Source: JAOUEA01 sp963790335
GTDB lineage: Bacteria > Actinomycetota > UBA4738 > HRBIN12
Assembly (NCBI GenBank): GCA_963790335.1
Contig: CAWBOB010000007.1
Location: 62,001-126,000, forward strand
DNA length: 64,000 nucleotides
Reading direction: 5' to 3'
Positions 16,637 to 25,349 of the stretch are shown piece after piece (the stretch's first letter is position 1; the number at the start of each line of letters is the position of its first letter). Under the pieces are notes generated by a model. That model ran no database searches and had not been told where the DNA came from. It saw nothing but the letters and a program-made list of their open reading frames with translations. Position numbers and translations under genes: made by a program.

Positions 16637-18359
16637 CTACGGGGCGGCTACGGGAGCGGTCGCGAGGAGGTCCACCACGGCCGGGTGCGGCGCCGCCGAG
16701 CGGCGGCCTGGGAGCGCTCGCCGGTGGCGCGCAGCTTCAGGTCGACGGTGCCGTTCGCGATACCGCGCTTGCCGACCGTCACCTGCACGGGGTAGCCGAT
16801 CAGGTCGGCGTCGGCGAACTTCACGCCGGCCCGCTCGTCGCGATCGTCCAGCGCCACGTCGACGCCGAGCTCGAGCAGCTCCTCGTAGATGCGCTCGGCC
16901 TCGGCCCGGACGGGCTCGTCGTCGGCGTTGGCGAGGATCACGATCACCTGGAACGGCGCCATCTGCTTCGGCCACACGATGCCGTGCTCGTCGTGATGTT
17001 GCTCGACGAGCGCCGCGAGGATGCGCGTGATGCCGATGCCGTAGCTGCCCATCAGGTAGGGCTGGTCGGTCCCGTCCTCGTCCTGGAAGGTGGCGTGCAG
17101 CGGGTCCGAGTACCTCGCGCCGAGCTGGTAGATGTGGCCGACCACGATCGAGCGCCCCACCTCGAGCGCCCGCCGTCGTTGGGGCACCGATCGCCCTCGC
17201 GGATCTGCACCAGATCCTCCCAGCGATCGACGCGGAAGTCGCGACCACGTTGGCCCCGGTGACGTGCGCATCGGCGCGGTTCGCCCCGGTCACCCAGTTC
17301 GCTCCCGCCCGCACCGACGGGTCCGCGAACACCGTCACGTCGTCGCCGAACCCATGCGGACCGACGTAGCCCTTCGCGTAGCCGAGCCGCTCGAAGTCGA
17401 CATCGTCGAACGCGCGCACGACCTTGGGGAAGTGCAGCCGCGAGAGCTTCTTCTCGCTCACCTCGCGGTCGCCGGGCACGAGCACCGCGACCGCCTGCCC
17501 GTCGACGTCGAACATGATGTTCTTCAGGGTGGCGGACGCGTCGACGCCGAGCTGCGCTCGCGACCAGCTCGATCGTCGCCGCCCCCGGCGTCTCGACCTC
17601 CACCATCGGATCGAGCTCGGCATCCACGACGGGCGGCGCCATCTGCGGCGTCGCCGCCTCGGTGTCGGCGAGGTAGTCGCCGTTCGCGCATCGCACGAAC
17701 AGATCCTCGCCAACGTCGGCGAGCGCCATGAACTCGTGGTTGACGTCTCCCCCGATCGTGCCCGGATCGGCTTCGACGATCACGTAGTCCAGCCCGATCC
17801 GGTCGAAGATGCGCTCGTACGCCTCGTACATCACGCGGTAGCTCTCCACCATGCCCGCTTCGTCACGGTCGAACGAGTAGGCGTCCTTCATCAGGAACTC
17901 GCGGCCGCGGAGCAACCCGAACCGGGGTCGCTTCTCGTCGCGGTACTTCCACTCGACCTGGAACAGGTTGATCGGCAGATCGCGGTAGCTGGGCAGATCG
18001 TCCGCGACGAGCGGCGCGAAGACCTCCTCATGGGTGGGGCCGAGTATCATCTCGCGCCCGTGGCGGTCCTCGAGCTTGAAGGCCTCGTTGCCGTAGACCT
18101 GCCATCGCCCGGTGGCCTTCCACGGATCGGCCGGCAGCACGATCGGCACCCGCATCTCGATCGACCCGGCGGCCTCCATCTCCTCGCGGACGACCGCCTC
18201 GATCGTGCGCATGACACGCAGCGCGAGTGGCAGCGACGAGTACACGCCGGCGCTCACACGCCGCACGAAGCCCGCCCGCATCAGCAACCGGTGCGACGCG
18301 ATCTCGGCGTCGGCCGGATCGTCGCGGAGCGTAGGCACGAAGAGCTTCGAGAGACGCAT
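16637..18359 (-). CDS. proS: Prolyl-tRNA synthetase (bacterial long form), with at least four apparent frame breaks
   Basis: Charges tRNA-Pro. Starts MRLSKLFVPTLRDDPADAE; class II motifs RAGFVRRVSAGVYSSLPL, GPTHEEVFAPLV, FQVEWKYRDEKRPRFGLLR. Then the YbaK-like editing insertion (KNIMFDVDGQAVAVLVPGD), LMGSYGIGITRILAAL and the anticodon-binding domain, ending HPAVVDLLATAPVAAP at 16637. Frame changes occur near 17560, 17247, 17170 and 16700. Repaired length about 574 residues, normal for this form. The ATG lies nine bases after TATCCT. Convergent in function with, but separate from, the rimP operon. Confidence 0.92.
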
Positions 18360-18368
18360 CAGGCGCAC

Positions 18369-18374
18369 AGGATA
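18369..18374 (-). promoter_or_regulatory. -10 box of proS
   Basis: TATCCT on the minus strand, nine bases before the proS ATG, implying a leaderless or nearly leaderless transcript. It lies back to back with the trp promoter. Confidence 0.45.
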
Positions 18375-18422
18375 CCGGCGGGTCCGACGGTCATCGCCGT
18401 GGCTCGGCACACCCACCTCTCG

Positions 18423-18451
18423 TTGACGCGGCGTGGTGGGGCCGTCACAAT
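18423..18451 (+). promoter_or_regulatory. trp operon promoter
   Basis: TTGACG (18423-18428) and CACAAT (18446-18451) are separated by 17 bases, a near-consensus housekeeping promoter. The transcript should start about 7 bases later, at or beside the ATG (18459) of the leader peptide. Confidence 0.65.
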
Positions 18452-18458
18452 CCCCGCC

Positions 18459-18527
18459 ATGTCGACGCTCGCCGCTCGCCGGGACTGGCGCGAGAACCTG
18501 CAGACCCCGGCGCTCACGCGCGTCTGA
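18459..18527 (+). CDS. trpL: trp leader peptide (22 residues, one Trp codon)
   Basis: Encodes MSTLAARRDWRENLQTPALT plus RV, with a single Trp codon at 18486-18488 (position 10). The ATG sits seven bases after the -10 box, so translation would start on a leaderless transcript. The next gene is trpE and an attenuator hairpin lies between, as expected for a transcription-attenuation leader peptide. Streptomyces trp leaders carry several consecutive Trp codons; only one here is unusual. Inferred from position and structure only. Confidence 0.6.
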   Translation: MSTLAARRDWRENLQTPALTRV

Positions 18528-18590
18528 CGACCGATCACGCGACCCGCCAGACACCGTGACCCCGGGAGACCCCCGGGGTCGTTCGCGTTT
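18503..18590 (+). terminator. trp attenuator: terminator with competing upstream segment
   Basis: GACCCCGGG (18558-18566) pairs perfectly with CCCGGGGTC (18572-18580) across a 5-base loop, followed by GTTCGCGTTT. An identical copy of the 5' arm's first eight bases (GACCCCGG) lies at 18503-18510 within the leader peptide and could pair with the same 3' arm. A ribosome stalled at the Trp codon (18486-18488) would leave that copy free, favouring antitermination; one that reaches the stop codon would cover it and allow the terminator. Confidence 0.55.
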
Positions 18591-18620
18591 CCAGGGAGCG
18601 AGGGAGTTGAGGACACCGTG

Positions 18621-20159
18621 ATGCCGCGCATCCAGCCCGATCGCGAGACGTTCGACCACCTCGCGGCCGAGTGGCCGCTCGTGCCGGTCTGGGCCGAGCT
18701 GCTGAGCGACGTGTCGACCCCGGTGGGCCTGTTCCCCGCGCTGGCCGGTGAGGGGCCCGGGCTCGTGCTCGAGTCGGTCGAGCGGTCGGAGCGATGGGGC
18801 CGCTACTCGTTCGTCGCCGGCGACCCTGCCGCGATCGTCGTTGGCGACGCCGACGGGGTACACATCCGCGACGCCGTGCGCGATCTGCCGATCGCGGGGT
18901 CGGCGCAGGCGCCGCGGCAGGCGCTGATCGAGATCGCCCGGTCGCTGCGCGCTCCACATCTTCCCGACCTTCCCGCCCTGACCGGAGGCCTCGTCGGATA
19001 CGTCGCATACGAGGCGGCCGAGCTGCTCGACGGTCACCCCGTGCCGGACCCGGGGTCGGCGCCCGTGCCGCCCCTTGCCCTGCTCGTCATCGACCGCGCG
19101 ATCGTGTTCGATCACTGGAAGCAGCGACTCCTGCTCGTCGCCCATGTGCCGGCGGGCCACTACGACGACGGCGTCGAAGCCGTGCTCGGGCTGGCCGAGC
19201 TGGTTCAGAAGGCCGAGGCCCCCGAGCTCGCGCCCGTGCCGAGCGCATCGTCGAACGTCGACGGGTCGCCCAACATGACCGACGAGCGGTACCGCGAGAT
19301 CGTGCGGTCGTTCAAGGAACACATCGTCGCCGGCGACATCTTCCAGGGGGTGGCCTCGAGACGGGTCACGTTCCCCGCCCCCGACGGAGGACTCGCGATC
19401 TACCGGCGGCTCCGCGTCGCGAACCCTGCCCCGTACATGTTCCTCCTTCGCATGATGGGGATCGAGCTCGCCGGGTCGTCGCCCGAACCCCTCGTGCGCG
19501 TAGAGCGAGGCCGCGTGTCTACCCGTCCGATCGCAGGCACGCGGGCTCGTGGCGAGACCGAGGTGCGCGACCGCCTGCTCGAGCGCGAGCTGCTCGACGA
19601 TCCGAAGGAGCGAGCCGAGCACGCGATGCTGGTCGACCTCGCCCGAAACGACCTCGGCCGCGTCTGCGTGGCGGGAAGCGTCGCGCCGACACAGCTCATG
19701 GAGGTCGAGCGGTTCACGAAGGTGATGCACATCGTCTCCACGGTCGAGGGCGACCTGCGCGACGACATGCACCCGTTCGATGCGCTCGCGGTGACGTTCC
19801 CGGCGGGCACGCTGAGCGGCGCGCCCAAGCGCCGGGCGATGGAGTTGATCGCCTCGCACGAGCCCGACGCGCGCGGGCCGTACGGCGGTGCGGTCGGCTA
19901 CTGCGCCTTCCAGGGTGACCTCGACTTCTGCATCACGATCCGCACGGCGGTCGTGAAGGGCGGTGAGGCCCACGTGCAAGCGGGAGCGGGCGTGGTCGCA
20001 GACTCCGACCCCCAGCGGGAGCTCGAGGAGACCGCGTCGAAGGCCTCGGCGCTGCTCCCCGCCGTGGCGCCGGCTGCACCCGTGGCCTCGCCTGCGTCGA
20101 CGCTTCAGGTCGGGTCGGTCGCCTCGGGTAGCCTCGACACGGAGGAAGCCGGCCCGTGA
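18621..20159 (+). CDS. trpE: Anthranilate synthase component I
   Basis: 512 residues. Makes anthranilate from chorismate with TrpG-supplied ammonia. The N-terminal domain has the Trp-feedback motif LVLESVE near residue 55, then GGLVGYVAYEAAEL. The chorismate-binding domain has FQGVASRR, NPAPYMFLL, GSSPEPLVRV, PIAGTRARG, HAMLVDLARNDLGRVC and TFPAGTLSGAPKRRAMELI. ATG at 18621 chosen over GTG 18618 because of TTGAGGA seven bases upstream. Its stop overlaps trpG (GTGA). Probably controlled by the attenuator as well as by Trp feedback. Confidence 0.97.
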   Translation: MPRIQPDRETFDHLAAEWPLVPVWAELLSDVSTPVGLFPALAGEGPGLVLESVERSERWGRYSFVAGDPAAIVVGDADGVHIRDAVRDLPIAGSAQAPRQALIEIARSLRAPHLPDLPALTGGLVGYVAYEAAELLDGHPVPDPGSAPVPPLALLVIDRAIVFDHWKQRLLLVAHVPAGHYDDGVEAVLGLAELVQKAEAPELAPVPSASSNVDGSPNMTDERYREIVRSFKEHIVAGDIFQGVASRRVTFPAPDGGLAIYRRLRVANPAPYMFLLRMMGIELAGSSPEPLVRVERGRVSTRPIAGTRARGETEVRDRLLERELLDDPKERAEHAMLVDLARNDLGRVCVAGSVAPTQLMEVERFTKVMHIVSTVEGDLRDDMHPFDALAVTFPAGTLSGAPKRRAMELIASHEPDARGPYGGAVGYCAFQGDLDFCITIRTAVVKGGEAHVQAGAGVVADSDPQRELEETASKASALLPAVAPAAPVASPASTLQVGSVASGSLDTEEAGP

Positions 20160-20722
20160 TCCTGATCGTCGACCACTACGACTCGTTCACCTACAACCTG
20201 GTGCAGCTCGTCGAGGGCCTCGGCCATGTGACCGAGGTCGTCAAGAGCGATGCGGCGACGGCCGAGGAACTGGCCGCCCGTCATGCCGACGCGGTGATCC
20301 TGTCGCCTGGACCAGGGCGGCCCGAGGCCGCCGGGTGCTTCCCCGAGCTGCTCCACGTGCTGGCGCCTGAGGTTCCGGTGCTCGGCGTCTGCCTCGGGCA
20401 CCAGGCGCTCGGCATGGAGTACGGAGGCACGGTCGACCGGACCGAACCCGTGCACGGCAAGGCCTCGACCGTGCACCACGACGGAGGCGGCATCTTCGAC
20501 GGGGTTCCCGATCCGTTCGAAGCCGGCCGCTATCACTCCCTGGTCGTGGAGCGCGCCGACCTTCCCGACGCGCTCGCGCTGACCGCATGGACGGACGACG
20601 GTCTCGTCATGGGCACGCAGCACCGTGAGCTGCCGCGCTACGGCGTGCAGTTCCACCCGGAGAGCATCCTGACGCCACACGGCCCGGCGATCGTGCGCAA
20701 CTTCCTCGCCCTCGTCCGCTGA
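20156..20722 (+). CDS. trpG: Anthranilate synthase component II (glutamine amidotransferase)
   Basis: 188 residues. Class I amidotransferase: ILIVDHYDSFTYNLVQ at the N-terminus, SPGPGRP, the nucleophile loop GVCLGHQALG with Cys near residue 79, and the His-Glu pair in YGVQFHPESILTPHG near residue 170. It may also supply ammonia to PabB, as a shared subunit does in other bacteria; no pabB is nearby. Coupled to trpE by a GTGA overlap. Confidence 0.96.
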   Translation: MILIVDHYDSFTYNLVQLVEGLGHVTEVVKSDAATAEELAARHADAVILSPGPGRPEAAGCFPELLHVLAPEVPVLGVCLGHQALGMEYGGTVDRTEPVHGKASTVHHDGGGIFDGVPDPFEAGRYHSLVVERADLPDALALTAWTDDGLVMGTQHRELPRYGVQFHPESILTPHGPAIVRNFLALVR

Positions 20723-20765
20723 GCCCTCCTCGACCCCCACCGTTCCGCCGGCTCCGTCGTGGTGC

Positions 20766-20789
20766 TACGGTCGCGCGAGGCAGAGGAGG
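20766..20789 (+). promoter_or_regulatory. -10 box and ribosome-binding site of the TIGR03086-type gene
   Basis: TACGGT (20766-20771), then a GAGGAGGA ribosome-binding site (20783-20790 region) before the ATG at 20793. Unlike many neighbours this gene appears to have a conventional short leader. Confidence 0.45.
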
Positions 20790-20792
20790 ACC

Positions 20793-21356
20793 ATGCGCGA
20801 CGTGGCGAAGCGATACCTGGCGGCGCTCGACGAGCTCGACCGGCATGTGCTCGCGATCGGGACGGGCCGGTGGTCGAGCCCCACGCCGTGTACCCAGTGG
20901 GACGTGCGGGCGCTCGTCGACCACCTGGTCTACGAGACCCTCTGGGTGCCCGATCTGCTCGCGGGCGCCACCTTGGCCGATGTCGGCGATCGCTACGACG
21001 GCGACCGTCTGGGCGGGGATCCCGTGGCGGCATGGCGCTCGGCGAAGGCGGCGGCCTCCGAGAGCGCCCGCACGAGCCCGCTCGACGTTGCCGTCCACAC
21101 GTCGGGCGGCGAGCTCACACCCCACGAGTACCTGACCCAGATGCTCTTCGACGCGGCGATCCACGGGTGGGATCTCGCCACCGCCATCGGCGTCGACCAC
21201 ACGATCCCCGACGACGTGGCGCGCGACCTCGAGGCGTGGTTCGGCCCGCAGGTCGAGGAGATGGTGGCCGCTCGCATCATCGCCGAGCCCGTGCCGGTGG
21301 GCTCGGACGCCGATGCGGCGACCCGCCTCATCGGGCTCTCAGGGCGCACGCCGTAG
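20793..21356 (+). CDS. TIGR03086-type metal-binding protein (DinB / mycothiol-dependent maleylpyruvate isomerase fold)
   Basis: 187 residues. Pattern of the DinB/MDMPI superfamily: W-S-PTPCTQWDVRALVDHLVYETLW near residues 25-50 with the first metal-ligand His, and LFDAAIHGWDLATAIG near residue 125 with the second His-x3-D type site. Members are actinobacterial metal-dependent enzymes, some using mycothiol, but most are uncharacterised. Last 18 bases overlap the convergent secreted-protein gene. Confidence 0.8.
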   Translation: MRDVAKRYLAALDELDRHVLAIGTGRWSSPTPCTQWDVRALVDHLVYETLWVPDLLAGATLADVGDRYDGDRLGGDPVAAWRSAKAAASESARTSPLDVAVHTSGGELTPHEYLTQMLFDAAIHGWDLATAIGVDHTIPDDVARDLEAWFGPQVEEMVAARIIAEPVPVGSDADAATRLIGLSGRTP

Positions 21357-22313
21357 CGACGGACGCGGCCCTCGGCAGTCGGGACCGTACTCGAACGTCG
21401 CGCGGCCTCGCGAGACGCGGCACCCTCGTACGTCGACGGCCACGAATGCACTGGCCGGCACCCGCTTCAGCTGGTCGAGCAGCCCGTTGGTCCAGCCGTC
21501 GTCGACCGTGCCCTGGAAGTACCAATCGCTGCCGTTGTCGGCGACGATCATGCCGTATCGCTGCATCGCCAGCAGCACGACCTGGGCACGCGGCGTGAAC
21601 CTCGAGATGTCGAAACCGGCCTTGAGACGGAACCGCGCACCCATCGGCGGGCAGCGCCGGTCGGCCACGCCTGCTTGGTGGCGGGCGGGCCAGACGTAGC
21701 GGTTCGTCGTGCACGACACCGTGAACCTGAGCGCGTGCGCGATCTCGCCCGCCGCGACCTCGTCGAAGCGGACCAGCCCCGGGAAGATGGGCAGCCCCGC
21801 CGCGTCGGCACTCGTCCACCCGGCCGGCCGCAGGTCGTTCGAGCCGAGATCGAAGACCGCGCCGCTGCCCGCGCGTGGGTCGCCTCCGTTCCAGCGGGCA
21901 TCGAACAGCTCGAACAGCGTGCAGGTGTCGCGGTCGATCATCAAGGCGTGACGATCCGAGCCTGCCTCGATCGCGATGTCGGGGCCGAAGGGGTACGGGC
22001 CCGCGTCGCTCTCCGCGCGGTAGCGGAACCGCACCCGCACGTCGGCGTGCGCGGCGCGGACGACGTCGAATGGGATGCCGTAGGAAGGTGGTCCGAAGTC
22101 GGGATGCAGATCGGTGGACCCGGCGTGGGCGCTGCGCTTCCAGACCGCACTCTTCGGATGCACCGGGAGACCGGAGACATCCATGTTCCACACGTTGTCC
22201 GGGCGGAACACCTCGCAGGAGCTGCCGGGCACCGGCAGACCGTGAACCGGCGAGGCCGCCACCGGAACGACGATCGCGCCGGCCACGACGGCGGCGATGC
22301 AGGAACGTCTCAC
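21339..22313 (-). CDS. Secreted protein of unknown function
   Basis: 324 residues with a Sec signal (MRRSCIAAVVAGAIVVPVAAS-PVHG). The mature chain has several cysteines and aromatic-rich segments: PDNVWNMDVSGLPVHP, FGPPSYGIPFDVV, HALMIDRDTCTLFELFDARW, LPIFPGLVRFDEVAAGEI, MQRYGMIVADNGSDWYFQG and DDGWTNGLLDQLK. It looks like a well-conserved extracellular domain, but I cannot assign it to a named family. GTG start without a clear ribosome-binding site. Overlaps the convergent gene by 18 bases; not part of the ispG operon by strand spacing (64 bases). Confidence 0.75.
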   Translation of the reverse strand: MRRSCIAAVVAGAIVVPVAASPVHGLPVPGSSCEVFRPDNVWNMDVSGLPVHPKSAVWKRSAHAGSTDLHPDFGPPSYGIPFDVVRAAHADVRVRFRYRAESDAGPYPFGPDIAIEAGSDRHALMIDRDTCTLFELFDARWNGGDPRAGSGAVFDLGSNDLRPAGWTSADAAGLPIFPGLVRFDEVAAGEIAHALRFTVSCTTNRYVWPARHQAGVADRRCPPMGARFRLKAGFDISRFTPRAQVVLLAMQRYGMIVADNGSDWYFQGTVDDGWTNGLLDQLKRVPASAFVAVDVRGCRVSRGRATFEYGPDCRGPRPSLRRAP

Positions 22314-22377
22314 GTCGGAGGTATCGGCTCGGGCGAGCCGGAAATCGAGCGCGATCTCCTCGCTATTCTCTTCTAGA

Positions 22378-23475
22378 CTAGTCGTGCGCTTCGCCCGCCG
22401 CCACCTTCTCGGCCGCCACCGCCCGGGCTTCGGCGAGCAGCGCGTCGACCAACTCGCCCTCAGGCACCTTGGCCACGACCTCTCCCTGGCGGATCACGAA
22501 CCCGAGCCCGTTGCCGCTCGCGATGCCGACGTCGGCTTCCCTCGCCTCGCCGGGTCCGTTCACGACGCACCCCATCACCGCCACCCGCATCGGCACGGTG
22601 AAGCGCTCGCGCTCGATCGCCGCGTTGACCCGCTTCGTGAGCTCGAGCACGTTCACCTCGGCGCGACCGCACGACGGGCACGCGACGAGGTCGAGGCCGC
22701 GTCGTCGCAGACCGAGCGACTGCAGGATCGTCGTCGCGACCTTGACCTCTTCCACCGGGTCGTCGGTCAGCGAGACGCGGATCGTGTCACCGATGCCCTC
22801 GGCGAGCAGCGTGCCGATGCCGACGGCGCTCTTCACGCCGCCCATGGGCATCGGGCCCGCCTCGGTCACACCCAGGTGCAGCGGGTAGTCGCACGCCTCG
22901 GCGAGCTGACGGTAGCTCTCGATCATCACGAGCGGGTTCGAGTGCTTGACCGAGATCTTGATGTCGAAGAAGTCCTCGTCCTCGAGGATGCGTGCCTCGC
23001 GGAGCGCACTCTCGACGAGCGCCTCCGGCGTCGGCGATCCGAACCGGGCGAGCAGGGCGGGCTCCAGCGACCCGGCATTGACCCCGATGCGGATGGGCAC
23101 CCCGCGCGCCTTGGCCTCGCGTGCGATCAACCGAACCTTGTCGTCGTAGCGGATGTTGCCGGGGTTGATGCGCAGACCCTGGATGCCCGCTTCCAACGCG
23201 GCCATGGCGTACTTCCATTGGAAATGGATGTCGGCAACGACCGGCACCGTCGACTTGGCGGCGATGGCGACGAGGGCTTCGGCGTCCTCCCAGTGGGGCA
23301 CCGCCACGCGCACGATGTCGACCCCGGTCGCGACGAGCGACGCGATCTGTTGCAAGGTGGCGTTGATGTCTGCGGTCTTCGTGGTGGTCATCGACTGGAT
23401 CGAGACCGGCGCGTCGCCGCCGATCGCGACGCCGCCCAGATCGATCTGCCGGCTCTTCCTGCGCGCGATGTCCAC
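22378..23475 (-). CDS. ispG: 4-hydroxy-3-methylbut-2-en-1-yl diphosphate synthase (MEP pathway)
   Basis: 365 residues. Iron-sulfur enzyme converting MEcPP to HMBPP in isoprenoid synthesis. Contains GDAPVSIQSMTTT near the N-terminus, the TIM-barrel segment GLRINPGNIR, and the 4Fe-4S Cys motifs CPSCGR and CVVNGPGEA. In many actinobacteria it directly follows rseP; here a two-component system and yjbQ lie between. GTG start. Confidence 0.96.
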   Translation of the reverse strand: MDIARRKSRQIDLGGVAIGGDAPVSIQSMTTTKTADINATLQQIASLVATGVDIVRVAVPHWEDAEALVAIAAKSTVPVVADIHFQWKYAMAALEAGIQGLRINPGNIRYDDKVRLIAREAKARGVPIRIGVNAGSLEPALLARFGSPTPEALVESALREARILEDEDFFDIKISVKHSNPLVMIESYRQLAEACDYPLHLGVTEAGPMPMGGVKSAVGIGTLLAEGIGDTIRVSLTDDPVEEVKVATTILQSLGLRRRGLDLVACPSCGRAEVNVLELTKRVNAAIERERFTVPMRVAVMGCVVNGPGEAREADVGIASGNGLGFVIRQGEVVAKVPEGELVDALLAEARAVAAEKVAAGEAHD

Positions 23476-23509
23476 CGCTACCAGTCTCCCAGCTCGAGCG
23501 ACGCCGGCC

Positions 23510-23959
23510 TCACGCCCCGAACACGTGGAACGTGATCGTGCGGTCCTTGGGCTCGTCCATCTCGAAGAAGATCAGCCGCTGCCAGGAGCCGAAGCCGGGC
23601 TCGCCGGCGATCACCGGGATCGAGTGCGACGTCGCCGAGAGCAGCATGGCCTTCACGTGCGCATGACCGTTCCGCCGCTCGTCGGGGTTCAGGTTCTGGG
23701 TGCGCACCTCGAAGTCGTCGTGGCGGTAGTAGACGCCGTCGTGCGGCACGAGCTCGGTCAGATGACGCCGGAAGTCGGCCATGGCGCCGTCTTCCCACTC
23801 GTTGATCAGCAGCGCACAGGTCGTGTGGGCGCAGAAGACGATGGCCGCGCCGTCGACCACGCCGGAGTCCTTGATCGCTCGGCGCAGGTCGTCGGTGAGG
23901 TCGAGGAAATCGAAGCGCTCGGGCGCGTTGACGGTGATCGTGCTCGTGGTGGAGATCAA
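23510..23959 (-). CDS. yjbQ: YjbQ / UPF0047 family protein
   Basis: 149 residues. Family hallmarks: VFCAHTTCALLINEWEDGAM near residue 45, NGHAHVKAMLLSATSHSIPV near 100, and GSWQRLIFFEMDEP near 125. Some members have weak thiamin-phosphate synthase activity, but the physiological role is unsettled. The ATG overlaps the histidine kinase stop, so it may be co-translated with the sensor system. Confidence 0.88.
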   Translation of the reverse strand: MISTTSTITVNAPERFDFLDLTDDLRRAIKDSGVVDGAAIVFCAHTTCALLINEWEDGAMADFRRHLTELVPHDGVYYRHDDFEVRTQNLNPDERRNGHAHVKAMLLSATSHSIPVIAGEPGFGSWQRLIFFEMDEPKDRTITFHVFGA

Positions 23960-25349
23960 TGATCCCTCCTGGTCGGGGCCGCGGGAGCGACCTGGCCTCG
24001 GATCGGCAGTGAGACGGGAAGATCGAAGGTGAAGACGGCGCCGTGACCCGGCGCGCTCTCGGCGCGGATGACGCCGCCATGGGCCTCGACGACGGAGCGC
24101 GCGATGGCGAGCCCGATGCCCGTGCCGCCCCCGTCGTCCCTGGCCCTGGCGGCATCGACGCGATAGAAGCGTTCGAACAGACGCGGCAGGGCCTCGGCGG
24201 GGATGCCGACGCCGGTGTCGGCCACGCTCACCTCGACCGACCCGTTGTGCCGGCGCGCTTCGATACGCACCTCACCGCCTTCCGGCGTGAACCGCACCGC
24301 GTTGTCGACGAGGTTGAAGATGACCTGGTGCACACGTTCCGCGTCGGCCTCGATCGTTGGGAGATCGGCGGAGAGGGAGGTCACGATGCGCACCGCACGG
24401 TCGGCGCACGCGACCTCGATCTCCGAGCGCACGCGGTCGACGAGGGGCGCGAGCGCGACCGGCTCTCGCCGCAGCGGCACCTCGCCTGATTCCAGCTTCG
24501 ACAGGTCGAGCAATTGCTCGACGAGACGTCCCAGCCGTTCCGACTGTGCCAGCATCACCTGGAGCGTGTGGTCGTTCGGCTGCTCGACACCATCGAGCAG
24601 GTTCTCGAGGTGCGCCCTGATCGCGGCGATCGGCGTCTTCAGCTCGTGCGAGACGTTCGCGACCAGATCGCGTCTGGACGCTTCGAGGTTCTCGAGCTCC
24701 CGGCTCATGCGGTTGAACGCCTCGGCGAGCTGGCCGACCTCGTCACGGGTGGTGGTGTGGATGCGGGTCGAGTAGTCGCCCGTCTGCATGCGTCGGGATG
24801 CTTCGGCCATGTCGCGCAGCGGCTGCGTCATGCCGCGGGCGAGCCAGCGGGCGAGCACCAGGGCGATCACGGCGGCGATCGCTCCGGCCAGCAGGAACTG
24901 CCACCACACGCTCTGCAGGAACCCGAGGGTGGCGGAGAAGCGGCCGAGGGAGCCCCGGGTCGGCGATCGGTACAGCACGATCACGCTGCCGCCGTCGTCG
25001 GTGGGCACCGCTGCCCAGACCTTGTTCCGGTCGAGCACCCCCCAACGGGGCACCCGCCCAGGCGTATCGGGCACCGTCACACCGAAGTCCGGACCCTCGA
25101 CCGTGACCTCCCCGGTCACGCGCGCGCCGCACGACCATCACGTCGTCGGGCGCAGCCGGTGAGCTCGCCGCTCGCGAGCTGTCGGGCGAGGGTCAGCGCG
25201 CGGATCGCCTCGGAGTCTCTCGGCGATTCCCGCAGCGCGAAGCCGATGAGGGCGTAGGAGATGACGATCGTGATCGCGACGGCGATGACGATCGTCGCCC
25301 CCAGCTTGCCGCGGATCGTGGGCAGGCGCCCGAGCGGCCGGGAGCTCAC
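23956..25349 (-). CDS. Membrane sensor histidine kinase, with apparent frame breaks in the sensor region
   Basis: About 464 residues when repaired. One membrane helix (ATIVIAVAITIVISYALIGFAL) at the N-terminus, an extracytoplasmic sensor with APDDVMVV and TVEGPDFGV, a second helix (FLLAGAIAAVIALVLARWLA), then HAMP, the HisKA box ANVSHELKTPIAAIR with the phospho-His, and an ATPase domain (DNAVRFTP; ADTGVGIP; GGTGIGLAIARSVVEAHGG). Breaks near 25145 and 25108 interrupt the sensor. MtrB/ResE/BaeS-like architecture. Stop/start overlaps with yjbQ and the regulator indicate one operon. Signal unknown. Confidence 0.9.

Noticed and set aside
14597..18359. nusA, rimP and proS as pseudogenes
   Set aside because: The correct family sequence continues in the next frame after each break, across essential genes; sequencing indels explain it better.
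17052..19979. A 975-codon minus-strand frame joining an antisense stretch of trpE to ProS
   Set aside because: Only its ProS part is real; the upstream section is antisense to trpE and its leader, and ProS starts at 18359.
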